A DNA stretch of 64,000 nt, from assembly GCF_902168135.1 (NCBI RefSeq), contig NZ_CABHOL010000012.1, forward strand, positions 1-64,000, given 5' to 3'. The position numbers and the translations under genes were made by a program. Numbering within the stretch: position 1 is the stretch's first letter; every line of letters begins with the position of its first letter. Below the pieces are notes generated by a model. It searched no databases, had not been told where the DNA came from, and saw only the letters and a program-made list of their open reading frames with translations. Source of the stretch: an uncultured Fluviicola sp. (GTDB taxonomy: Bacteria; Bacteroidota; Bacteroidia; Flavobacteriales_D; Crocinitomicaceae). Positions 44,008-51,179 of this stretch are shown here, piece by piece.

Positions 44008-44469
44008 ATGGACACTCGATCTCAATCCGTACGCTACGGGCTTTACAGCTTTGCAGGCATTGTTGCTTTATTCCTGCTAACGAAACTATTCTCATTGGAA
44101 CATGTCACTTTTCTCCGATTCTTAAACATCCTGATTATTATTTTCTTTACAAACAGGCTGGCGAAACTGAATCACAAGAACAATGTCGACAATAATTACC
44201 TGAATGCCTGGGTTTCATTGATCCTGGCCAATGTGATAACGGTCAGTTTATCATTGATTGGTTTTGTGATCTATGCCATGTTCATCGAGCCGGATTTCAT
44301 CAGCAAATTTGAAGGTGGAATACTTTGGAACAACCACATTACTTTAGGGCAGGCGGCATTAACGCTCTTTACCGAAGGCATCGGTTGTGCGGTAGCTATT
44401 TCATTCATTATTATGCAATACTGGAACGAAAGTCCGAAGAGTAAAGTCTCCCCCACTGAAAAGCATTAA
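44008..44469 (+). CDS. DUF4199-like four-helix membrane protein (paralogue B)
   Basis: A 153-residue paralogue of the preceding gene: MDTRSQSVRYGLYSFAGIVA, FFTNRLAKLNHK, LANVITVSLSLIGFVIYAMF, GGILWNNHITLGQAALTLF and AISFIIMQYWNE all align with the first copy without gaps of note. It has its own promoter and a similar terminator, so the duplication included regulatory ends. Four membrane helices; function unknown. Confidence 0.65.
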   Translation: MDTRSQSVRYGLYSFAGIVALFLLTKLFSLEHVTFLRFLNILIIIFFTNRLAKLNHKNNVDNNYLNAWVSLILANVITVSLSLIGFVIYAMFIEPDFISKFEGGILWNNHITLGQAALTLFTEGIGCAVAISFIIMQYWNESPKSKVSPTEKH

Positions 44470-44491
44470 AAGCAAGGTTCACATAACGGAG

Positions 44492-44530
44492 AATCGGGTG
44501 GATTAACGAATTCATCCGATTTTTCTTTTT
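44492..44530 (+). terminator. Terminator of paralogue B
   Basis: AATCGGGTGGA (44492-44502) pairs with TTCATCCGATT, including two G-T wobbles, followed by a T-rich tail. Confidence 0.75.
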
Positions 44531-44652
44531 AAGAAGCCGGAACTTTTCTGACCAATTTCCAACCAAATCCAAAAAAGCTCCGTTTATGTCTAAAGCTTTG
44601 TCATGATAAAGATCTTAACGTTATAAAACCTAGGCCTCCGGATGCAAGGAGA

Positions 44653-44690
44653 GATCGGATGGACCCGGAAATCCATCCGGTTTTCTTTTC
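44653..44690 (+). terminator. Orphan terminator hairpin
   Basis: CGGATGGA (44655-44662) pairs with TCCATCCG (44672-44679), followed by GTTTTCTTTTC. No gene is recognised upstream, but the stem resembles the two preceding terminators. Confidence 0.65.
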
Positions 44691-44857
44691 AAATCACATC
44701 AAACTGATTTCGAACTTCGTAAAAAAATTACGGACTTCGTGTCGTAAATTAGCATTTTGAAAAACATCCAGGTTCAATTAACTTATTAATAATCACAATC
44801 AATGATGTGCCGTTTTAAAATTTGGCTCATCTTTACAAAACATTTACTATTCACATC

Positions 44858-45421
44858 ATGACACTAGAAGATTTTATCGTTTTCGAACGAAAATGGGAAG
44901 GCGGTCTCAGCAGACACACTTCCGACTCTGCAAGCAAAACACCTTGTCCAACTCCTTTCAAAGGCAAAACCGGATGGCATACCAATGCTGGAATTACCTA
45001 CGCCGTTTGGCGCAAAAAATTCGGAAAACTAAACGACCAGCGTTTCTTTGAAATGTCAAATGCAGATTGGTTCATTGTTTTCGATTCGCTTTATTATTCA
45101 AAAGTAAAGGCAGCTTCTTTCAATTCCTTATCGATTGGTTTCATGGTGACTACCATTGCCTGGGGTTCCGGCGTCAGGCAAGCGGGCTTAACGCTTCAAC
45201 GGGCAATCAACCAGAAAGGCGGGGCGGTTTCCATTGACGGAGTGATAGGTCCCAAAACCATTGCTGCGGCTAATGCCATTCCAGCGAAAGAATTGTTCGA
45301 CGAACTGTTAAAACAGCGTGCGGCTTTCTTTCAGCGGATTGCAAAGGGCAAAAACGCTGTTTTCCTAAAAGGATGGATGAACCGATTGAATGCTTTTGTG
45401 AAAGTTTTTAAACCTTTGTAG
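44858..45421 (+). CDS. GH108-type lysozyme (N-acetylmuramidase) with peptidoglycan-binding end
   Basis: A 187-residue protein from ATG 44858 without signal peptide. The catalytic Glu fits FERKWEGGLSRH, and TGWHTNAGITYAVW replaces the usual GG-x-TN-x-GIT of glycosyl hydrolase 108. The C-terminal LTLQRAINQKGGAVSIDGVIG with PKTIAAANAI is the PG-binding-3 domain typical of these enzymes. It cuts the glycan backbone of peptidoglycan. Most relatives are phage or secretion-system lysozymes; no phage genes lie here, so a domesticated role is likely. Confidence 0.82.
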   Translation: MTLEDFIVFERKWEGGLSRHTSDSASKTPCPTPFKGKTGWHTNAGITYAVWRKKFGKLNDQRFFEMSNADWFIVFDSLYYSKVKAASFNSLSIGFMVTTIAWGSGVRQAGLTLQRAINQKGGAVSIDGVIGPKTIAAANAIPAKELFDELLKQRAAFFQRIAKGKNAVFLKGWMNRLNAFVKVFKPL

Positions 45422-45564
45422 CTTCAAATTTTCTTTTTATCCAATAGATTTCAATACCTCTCAACAATCTTTTTGCCCCTGCTAAAGAACTTTGAGACAA
45501 CAGAAATAGTTATCCGAAAAACAATTCGTAATTCGTTCCGTCAGCTGACGGAAGTAATTCGTAA

Positions 45565-45999
45565 TTATTTCTCCGCTTCTATTTTCAGGTGTTCATTCAT
45601 GGCTTTGAAACCGTTCAGCGTACTTCCGTCCAGCATTTTGGATAACATGCGCACCAAAATTCCTTTGAACTTTTCAGCCTGGATAAATGTCGTAGTTCCA
45701 TCTCCGTTATCGATCAGTTCGAAGCGATGCTCACCGTCAAATAAGCCCGGAAAGAATAAATGACCGATCCATCGGAATTGCTCGTTCTTGTCGAAAGCCA
45801 ATACTCTTGGTTTAAAAGTCATTCCTTTTGCTCCGGGAGGTTCCAGCCGGACAATGATCTTCTCACCTGTATGCACTTTTCCCTGTATGGATTTGATAAA
45901 TGGGTTCCAGCCGGAGTATTTTTCAAAATCGGTCAATACTTCCCAAACACGGTCGGGAGTTGCTTCTATGATGATTTGTGTTTTAATTTCCTTTTTCAT
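45565..45999 (-). CDS. SRPBCC (START-like) domain protein
   Basis: A 144-residue polyketide-cyclase/SRPBCC protein: KTQIIIEATPDRVWEVLTDF, then EKYSGWNPFIKSIQG, FRWIGHLFFPGLFDGEHRFE and TTTFIQAEKFKGILV. It is a hydrophobic-cavity fold that binds a small ligand; ligand unknown. It lies 69 bp after a Crp/Fnr gene on the same strand, which may regulate it. The region 3' of the gene (45520-45560) has AATTCGTAATT repeats. Confidence 0.85.
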   Translation of the reverse strand: MKKEIKTQIIIEATPDRVWEVLTDFEKYSGWNPFIKSIQGKVHTGEKIIVRLEPPGAKGMTFKPRVLAFDKNEQFRWIGHLFFPGLFDGEHRFELIDNGDGTTTFIQAEKFKGILVRMLSKMLDGSTLNGFKAMNEHLKIEAEK

Positions 46000-46068
46000 C
46001 TGAATTGAATGTTAATCGTTTGATGGAACAAAATTCGATGAAAAGAAGGAGCCTGCTCTTGACAAATA

Positions 46069-46644
46069 TCAAGAAATGGCGGTAAGTTTTTTCCGAAGTC
46101 TGCTGAACGTTTCGGGAGTCATACCGAGCATGGATGCCAAATATTGCAACGGGATCTGGTTGAAGAGTTCTTTATTGGTATTCCACAATTGAATGTAGCG
46201 TTCTTCGGCTGTCATGGAAATAAATGCCAAAATCCGGTCGCTCATGGTAGCAAAACACTTCGCCATGAACAATTTTTCTACGGTATTCCACGTTGGGATG
46301 GATTTACCCATATTCCTGTAATCCTCTTTGCTGATCACAAACAATTCACAGTCTGTCAATGCCTGTAAGGAAGAAACGGCAGGTTTATCAAAGAGGAAAC
46401 TATTGAGGTCAGTTATGAAATAACCGGGTGTTGCGATCCATTTGGTAATTTCCTTTTCAGGAAGGTTAACATGTTCACGCAGCAAACCTGATTTCACAAA
46501 TCCAAGCTGGTTGCAGTAACCGTGTTCTTTGAAGAACGTTCCTCCTTTGTTTAAGGTAACTGGTCGAAAATGAGAACTGATTGTTTTCAGATCTTCCGAT
46601 CTCACTTCAAAAAGTGCTGCTATGTTACGTTCCAGTTCGTTCAT
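46069..46644 (-). CDS. Crp/Fnr-family transcriptional regulator
   Basis: A 191-residue protein with an N-terminal cyclic-nucleotide-binding-like barrel (FRPVTLNKGGTFFKEHGYCN, GFVKSGLLREHVN, ITKWIATPGYFIT) and a C-terminal winged helix (ERYIQLWNTN, NQIPLQYLASMLGMTPETFSR). There is no Fnr-type Cys cluster, so this is a cNMP-fold regulator with unknown effector, common in Bacteroidota. It precedes the SRPBCC gene on the same strand. Confidence 0.85.
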   Translation of the reverse strand: MNELERNIAALFEVRSEDLKTISSHFRPVTLNKGGTFFKEHGYCNQLGFVKSGLLREHVNLPEKEITKWIATPGYFITDLNSFLFDKPAVSSLQALTDCELFVISKEDYRNMGKSIPTWNTVEKLFMAKCFATMSDRILAFISMTAEERYIQLWNTNKELFNQIPLQYLASMLGMTPETFSRLRKKLTAIS

Positions 46645-46741
46645 TGGTCTAAATTACAGAATTTCGAACGGATAATCTGCAGACTTTCAATTCCCTTTTT
46701 TATTTCTGACTTCTCAGCACTTTTTAAACCCTTTTAACCGC

Positions 46742-46775
46742 AAAAAATCCCGTCTGAATCTACTCAAACGGGATT
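46742..46775 (-). terminator. Terminator of the haemoglobin lipoprotein gene
   Basis: AATCCCGT and ACGGGATT, 8-bp stem with a 14-nt loop, followed on the minus strand by a T-run; 23 bp past the stop. Confidence 0.75.
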
Positions 46776-46797
46776 AATTCCTCAATAATTAATGAAA

Positions 46798-47280
46798 TCA
46801 GTGTCCAACGATGTCTGTCTGCATCGGTCCTAAAATACCAAGCAATTCATTCTGCTCAGCAGCCGGCACATTGAATTGATTCAGGGAAGCAACCAATGCA
46901 CTTACAAGTGCCCCAAACTCAGCATCTGTAATATTCATTCCATCATGCGCATCGTACATGTTTGCACCTGTGTAAGTATAAGGCCCACCAGTAGCTGCAC
47001 ATAACTGGTCAATTAAACGTTCGCGGAAAAGTGCGAATCTGTAAGGGTCTGATCCTGTTGCCTGAAAATTATCAGCAATAGTAGGATCTGCCAACACATT
47101 TTGAATGAATTGGTCGGTAACAGCGGTAATCGCTCCATCACCTCCAAGACGCGTATACAAAGACGGCGTCGGTGTGGGGGTTGGAGCAGGTGTATCGTCT
47201 TTCTCTTCTTTTTTACAGCTAACTGTTAACATGGAAACGGACAAAAGTCCTGCAACCACCATAAATGTTGATCTTTTCAT
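46798..47280 (-). CDS. Group 1 truncated haemoglobin, lipoprotein
   Basis: A 160-residue protein with lipobox LTVSC (residue 22), a Pro/Thr linker (TPAPTPTPTPS), then a truncated globin: SLYTRLGGDGAITAVTDQF, ADPTIADNFQ, and the heme-ligand region MYDAHDGMNITDAEF (proximal His 112). Truncated globins bind O2 or NO; a lipid anchor puts this one in the periplasm or on a membrane, which is unusual. It lies 27 bp after a small membrane protein gene on the same strand, so probably co-transcribed. Confidence 0.85.
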   Translation of the reverse strand: MKRSTFMVVAGLLSVSMLTVSCKKEEKDDTPAPTPTPTPSLYTRLGGDGAITAVTDQFIQNVLADPTIADNFQATGSDPYRFALFRERLIDQLCAATGGPYTYTGANMYDAHDGMNITDAEFGALVSALVASLNQFNVPAAEQNELLGILGPMQTDIVGH

Positions 47281-47307
47281 AATTGTTAAATTTTAAATTG
47301 AGGGTTT

Positions 47308-47724
47308 TTAATCTCTTACACACAGAAACCTTTTTACCCGAACAATGTAGGATACATCAATCGGACATTTGGGGCCTGATTTTTCAAATATTTTCTCTTT
47401 TAGTTCTACCTGGTGAGTATTTCGAATCGTTTGTTCGATCAGTTCACGGTCTGTGTCTGCAACTCCGTATGAAACGACCAACAACCCGCTCGCAGGATTG
47501 AACGTACTTCCACGAACACCTTCGATCCCGGAAAGGGTTTTTCGAATACCTTGAATTTTGGCAGAATCTCCAGCCTTTTGAGTATCATACTGCAGAAAGT
47601 CAACTACCGGAGCCATTTCACCCGGTGACGGTTTTTCCCAGTTTGCCCATACAAAGGCTGTTAAGAAAAGGCCCAGGACCAATACTCCCAATACCTTTAA
47701 TGTGCGTTTGAAGAATTTTTTCAT
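47308..47724 (-). CDS. Membrane-anchored small protein with HMA-like fold
   Basis: A 138-residue protein with an N-terminal helix (VLGVLVLGLFLTAFVWANW) and an external domain. KIQGIRKTLSGIEGVRGSTF, NPASGLLVVSYG and RELIEQTIRNT follow the beta-alpha-beta order of heavy-metal-associated domains but lack a CxxC metal site. A C-terminal basic segment has two Cys (KCPIDVSYIVRVKRFLCVRD). Function unknown. It precedes the globin lipoprotein in the same unit, which hints at an envelope redox or metal role. Confidence 0.55.
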   Translation of the reverse strand: MKKFFKRTLKVLGVLVLGLFLTAFVWANWEKPSPGEMAPVVDFLQYDTQKAGDSAKIQGIRKTLSGIEGVRGSTFNPASGLLVVSYGVADTDRELIEQTIRNTHQVELKEKIFEKSGPKCPIDVSYIVRVKRFLCVRD

Positions 47725-47872
47725 CGTTGCTGTTTTAATGACCTACGATGAGCGTTCCGTTTTGGATTTCAATTGTCAGAGAATTGTCAGAAAAAAAATA
47801 TTTTTTTTCTTAAAACCCTTAAAACCCCTTGGAAACAAAGAAAAACAGAAGTACAAATTAATTTTTAACATT

Positions 47873-47920
47873 TATATTTATAAATATAGTTGTGTAATTA
47901 AAAAAGTAATTATATCATTG
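47873..47920 (+). promoter_or_regulatory. blaI promoter with palindromic operator candidate
   Basis: TATATTTA-TAAATATA is a perfect 16-bp palindrome at 47873-47888. A TTG starts 2 bp later (47890-47892), followed by a 20-nt spacer and TATCATTG (47913-47920; one mismatch to TAnnTTTG) just before the BlaI-like ATG at 47925. Position suits autorepression. Confidence 0.5.
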
Positions 47921-47924
47921 CGGT

Positions 47925-48293
47925 ATGAAAAAGGAATTGACACGCGCAGAAGAACAAATCATGCAGGCCATCTGGTCTATTGAAAAAGGATTTGCAAAAG
48001 ATATCCATGAACAGCTGGAAGAGCCGCGACCGGCTTACAATACGGTGTTGACAGTAATTCGTGTTTTGGTACAAAAGGGCTTCGTGGAATACAAAACCTA
48101 TGGGAAGTCTAATGAGTACTACCCGACGATCAGTAAAGAAGCCTATTCTGCGCAGCGTTTCCGGTCATTAAAGGAAAACTATTTCGGCAACTCGAATGCG
48201 AAACTGCTTTCCTTCTTTATGAAGGAGAACAACCTGGATCTGAATGATGTGAACGAATTACTTGAAATCATAAAAAAGGAGCGTCATGAATAA
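47925..48293 (+). CDS. BlaI/MecI/CopY-family repressor
   Basis: A 122-residue winged-helix repressor: LTRAEEQIMQAIWSIEKGFA, RPAYNTVLTVIRVLVQKGFV and EYKTYGKSNEYYPTISKEAY are the typical BlaI helix-turn-helix and wing. A C-terminal helical dimerisation part follows. It overlaps the downstream M56 gene by 8 bp. In this pairing the membrane peptidase usually inactivates the repressor in response to an envelope signal. An operator-like palindrome lies upstream. Confidence 0.9.
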   Translation: MKKELTRAEEQIMQAIWSIEKGFAKDIHEQLEEPRPAYNTVLTVIRVLVQKGFVEYKTYGKSNEYYPTISKEAYSAQRFRSLKENYFGNSNAKLLSFFMKENNLDLNDVNELLEIIKKERHE

Positions 48294-49659
48294 TTACTTG
48301 TGGTATTTTTTTGAAGCAAACGTCGTAATCACTTTGTTATTCGGTGTTTTCAAGCTCACACAGCGCTTCCTTTCTTTCGGGTGGCAGCGGTTTTCCCTGC
48401 TTTCAATTCCTATTCTTTCCGGACTGGCTGTCTGGATTAAACATGCCAGTATCTCCGAATCATCGTGGAGCTACAACATTCCGGTTTTCGAGCTGGAGGA
48501 AGTAAGTATTACTGGTGCACAAGAACCAGCTGCAGTTCCTTTTGATTATATGATCTTACTGGAAATTGCTTATTGGCTCGGAGTCGGAGCGCTTTCCGTG
48601 TGGATGCTGATTAATATCTACCGGGTACTCAAGGTCTTTCTGAGAGCAAAATGCACCCAAGAAGAAGGATTTACATTGGTAGAACTCCCGAATGAAGCAC
48701 CTTCCTCCTTCTTCCGGTTCATTCAATTACCTGCCGGGCTTTCGGAGTACGACCGGGAAATTATCTTCCAGCACGAGAAGATACATGCTCAAAAATACCA
48801 TTCTGCAGACCGTTTATTCCTGGAAACCCTGCATTGCTTTTCCTGGTTTAATCCTGTTTTTCTGCTCTTGAAAAAAGAATTGGTCCATATCCACGAATTC
48901 GAAGTGGACAGGATCATGTACAACAAATACCGCGTCGGCTACATGGAATTCCTGCTGGCGTATTCCCTCGGAACTAGTTCATCCATATATTTATTCACCA
49001 ATCAGTTTATGACAAAGCTCACGCTGATTAAACGCATTAAAATCATGAAAAAAACATCGAAAAGAGTGCTGATTACTGCACTTGCCCTGCCGCTTATCGC
49101 AGGAGGTTTTACGCTGATCTCATTTACTTCGCCTGACCAGGAGCCTACGAAGAAAAGCACCAAAAAAGAGACTCCGGCATCTAAATCTAAAACCACCAAA
49201 GAAGTCAAACCGGCTCCTAAAAAACAAGTAGTTCCTGATAAGAAAACAGAACAGGTTTCGAAAGAAGCAAGCAAAACAAAGGAGAAGGATATCTACTTCG
49301 TTATCCCGGACAAAGTTGAGAGCACTACAGAGATGCATAGTGCAGTACCCCAGGAAACGGAAGTTGACAAAATGCCTGAATATGTAGGCGGAATGGAAGC
49401 AATGACGAAGTACATGATCGCTAATGTACGTTACCCGGAATCAGCAGTCAAATCCAAAACCACCGGAAAAGTGATTGTTTCTTTTGTGGTTACGAAAGAC
49501 GGTAAAGTAACAAAAGCGACTGTTAAACGCGGTGTCAGCAAAGAATTGGACGCTGAAGCACTTCGTGTAGTCTCTTCCATGCCGAATTGGATCCCGGGAG
49601 AGAAAGACGGTAAAAAAGTAGATGCGGAAATGATCCTTCCGGTTTCGTTTGCATTGTAA
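48286..49659 (+). CDS. BlaR1-type M56 peptidase fused to a TonB C-terminal domain
   Basis: A 457-residue membrane protein. Several N-terminal helices surround an M56 peptidase with zinc motif FQHEKIHAQKYHS (His 163/167) and HEFEVDRIMYNKY. A further helix near 265-280 is followed by a Lys/Pro/Thr-rich periplasmic linker (about 285-345) and a TonB-like domain (YPESAVKSKTTGKVIVSFVV, GKVTKATVKRG, MPNWIPGEKDGKKV). No beta-lactam-sensing domain is present, so the TonB module probably serves as sensor or partner-binding part. It pairs with the BlaI-like repressor. Confidence 0.87.
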   Translation: MNNYLWYFFEANVVITLLFGVFKLTQRFLSFGWQRFSLLSIPILSGLAVWIKHASISESSWSYNIPVFELEEVSITGAQEPAAVPFDYMILLEIAYWLGVGALSVWMLINIYRVLKVFLRAKCTQEEGFTLVELPNEAPSSFFRFIQLPAGLSEYDREIIFQHEKIHAQKYHSADRLFLETLHCFSWFNPVFLLLKKELVHIHEFEVDRIMYNKYRVGYMEFLLAYSLGTSSSIYLFTNQFMTKLTLIKRIKIMKKTSKRVLITALALPLIAGGFTLISFTSPDQEPTKKSTKKETPASKSKTTKEVKPAPKKQVVPDKKTEQVSKEASKTKEKDIYFVIPDKVESTTEMHSAVPQETEVDKMPEYVGGMEAMTKYMIANVRYPESAVKSKTTGKVIVSFVVTKDGKVTKATVKRGVSKELDAEALRVVSSMPNWIPGEKDGKKVDAEMILPVSFAL

Positions 49660-49689
49660 GAAAAAGAAACAAGATCTTAAATAATCAAA

Positions 49690-49720
49690 GCCAGTCCGGG
49701 ATAGCGGACTGGCCTTTCAA
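49690..49720 (+). terminator. Rho-independent terminator
   Basis: GCCAGTCCG (49690-49698) and CGGACTGGC (49705-49713), 6-nt loop, followed by CTTTC; between the convergent M56 and SDR genes. Confidence 0.75.
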
Positions 49721-49738
49721 TTTGAATTTCCGAATAGA

Positions 49739-50476
49739 TTACCAGGGAATTTCTCCGGTTTCAGGATTGGTTTCCTCGCTGAAAAAACAACCGGTTGGTC
49801 CGTTTTGATCCAGCAAAGCATATTTGACGATCCTGTTTCCTGCCATTTCGACTTCACCTCCGACGTGACCGGTAAAATCCGTTTTGGTATAGCCCGGGCA
49901 AACCGCGTTGATTTTAAGATTAGTATCCCGCAATTCATAAGCCAAATGAACGGTATACATATTCATGGCAGATTTGGAAGAAGCATAGACGGCATATTTG
50001 GCATAATCGTAAGCGGGCCAATCCGGATTGCTTTGCAAAGAAAGTGATCCCACACTCGTACTAACGTTCACTATTCTTGGTTCTTCTGATTTTAAGAGCA
50101 AATCCAGGAAAGCTTGTGTCACTCTTACAACTCCGTAAAGATTGACTTCCATGACACTTTTAAATTCGTCGACACCTGTGCCTCTTGCATTTTGTGGTAT
50201 TATCCCACTAATTCCCGCATTATTCACCAGGATATCCAAACGACCTTGTTCCCGTTCAATTTGTTCCCTCGCTGCGCGAATAGTTCCGGGTTCCGTAACA
50301 TCTATCTCAATTGCCTTTGCGTGTTCAAAGCCCTGATCGGTTAATTCCTTTACCGCTTTTCTTCCCTTTTCGATGTCGCGGCTTCCTAAATAAACGAACA
50401 GACCTTTTTGTAAAAGCTGTTTTGCGGTTTCCAATCCGATTCCTTTGTTTGCACCTGTAATTAAAACTGTTCTCAT
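49739..50476 (-). CDS. Short-chain dehydrogenase/reductase
   Basis: A 245-residue SDR from ATG 50476. Cofactor loop TGANKGIGLETAK (residues 7-19), LDILVNNAGISG, catalytic Ser and Tyr/Lys in VNVSTSVGSLS and YASSKSAMN, then NAVCPGYTKTDFTGH. It resembles carbonyl-reductase-type SDRs; the substrate is unknown. It lies 78 bp downstream of a Crp/Fnr gene on the same strand, with a palindromic operator candidate in the gap. Confidence 0.87.
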   Translation of the reverse strand: MRTVLITGANKGIGLETAKQLLQKGLFVYLGSRDIEKGRKAVKELTDQGFEHAKAIEIDVTEPGTIRAAREQIEREQGRLDILVNNAGISGIIPQNARGTGVDEFKSVMEVNLYGVVRVTQAFLDLLLKSEEPRIVNVSTSVGSLSLQSNPDWPAYDYAKYAVYASSKSAMNMYTVHLAYELRDTNLKINAVCPGYTKTDFTGHVGGEVEMAGNRIVKYALLDQNGPTGCFFSEETNPETGEIPW

Positions 50477-50531
50477 TTGTTGAAATTTAAATTTGTATGA
50501 CACAAATTTGAGGGTTCAAAAAATGAAATGA

Positions 50532-50547
50532 TTTACCATTTGGTAAA
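50532..50547. promoter_or_regulatory. Operator-like palindrome TTTACCA-TT-TGGTAAA
   Basis: Perfect 16-bp inverted repeat between the Crp/Fnr gene and the SDR gene it precedes. A near-identical copy stands upstream of the Crp/Fnr gene itself (51155-51170). Confidence 0.6.
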
Positions 50548-50554
50548 AAGTCAA

Positions 50555-51121
50555 TCAGCGGATATTTTTTCGGATTCTGCTCAGAGATTGCTGGGTAACT
50601 CCAAGATAAGAAGCAATATGTGCCAATGGAACCCGGTTGACCAATGTGGGGTAGTTTTCCATGAATTCCAGGTAACGTGTCGTTGCATCTTGTGAAATAA
50701 CCGGACCTTTTCGCGATTTAAGGTACATGCATTTTTGGACCATTTTGTTCTTTATGTTATCCCATCCCACGATTGTTTGGGAAAGTTCCTCCCAGTCCTT
50801 TTTCGAAAATACGATCAGTTCACAATTCGTTTCTGCCTGCAGGTATTCCGATGAAGCAGTGTTGGTTTCAAAGTTTACATAATCGACCGCCAGGTTGTTT
50901 TCGGGAATAAAGCAACGGGTAATTTCTTCTCCCCGATTGTTGTAATAACAGCCGCGCATAATTCCTTCCACCACGAAACCAACTTGTAAGGGGATCTTTC
51001 CCGCTTCCGAAAAGTACTGGTCTTTTTGAAGTACCAGTTCGGTCATTTTACTTTCTATCAACTCAATTTGCTGTTTATTCAACAGCCCAAATTGTAAACT
51101 GTATTCGATGAATGGGTTCAT
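50555..51121 (-). CDS. Crp/Fnr-family transcriptional regulator
   Basis: A 188-residue regulator: cNMP-binding-like barrel (VLQKDQYFSEAGKIPLQVGF, VVEGIMRGCYYNN, ITRCFIPENNLAVDYVNFET) and winged helix (TRYLEFMENYP, NRVPLAHIASYLGVTQQSLS). No Cys cluster for an Fe-S sensor. It is upstream of the SDR gene on the same strand. Matching palindromes flank the gene, suggesting autoregulation and control of the SDR. Confidence 0.87.
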   Translation of the reverse strand: MNPFIEYSLQFGLLNKQQIELIESKMTELVLQKDQYFSEAGKIPLQVGFVVEGIMRGCYYNNRGEEITRCFIPENNLAVDYVNFETNTASSEYLQAETNCELIVFSKKDWEELSQTIVGWDNIKNKMVQKCMYLKSRKGPVISQDATTRYLEFMENYPTLVNRVPLAHIASYLGVTQQSLSRIRKNIR

Positions 51122-51154
51122 TTTTGCAAATTAGTTAAAATAAAGTCACCCGAA

Positions 51155-51170
51155 TTTATCATTTGGTAAA
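51155..51170. promoter_or_regulatory. Operator-like palindrome TTTATCA-TT-TGGTAAA
   Basis: Inverted repeat with a single mismatch, 33 bp before the Crp/Fnr ATG at 51121. The same consensus as the site at 50532-50547. Confidence 0.55.
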
Positions 51171-51179
51171 AAACAGCAC

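Larger units (their letters stand above)
44470..44857. other. 388-bp non-coding stretch with two terminator hairpins
   Basis: Contains the terminator of paralogue B (44492-44530), then about 120 bp without a convincing reading frame, then a third hairpin of the same sequence type at 44653-44690 that follows no recognisable gene. The remaining AT-rich sequence leads to the lysozyme gene. A small RNA or the remnant of a third gene copy is possible. Confidence 0.5.

Noticed and set aside
44858-45421. Prophage suggested by the lysozyme gene
   Set aside because: No integrase, capsid, tail or terminase gene within the window, and neighbours are ordinary chromosomal genes.
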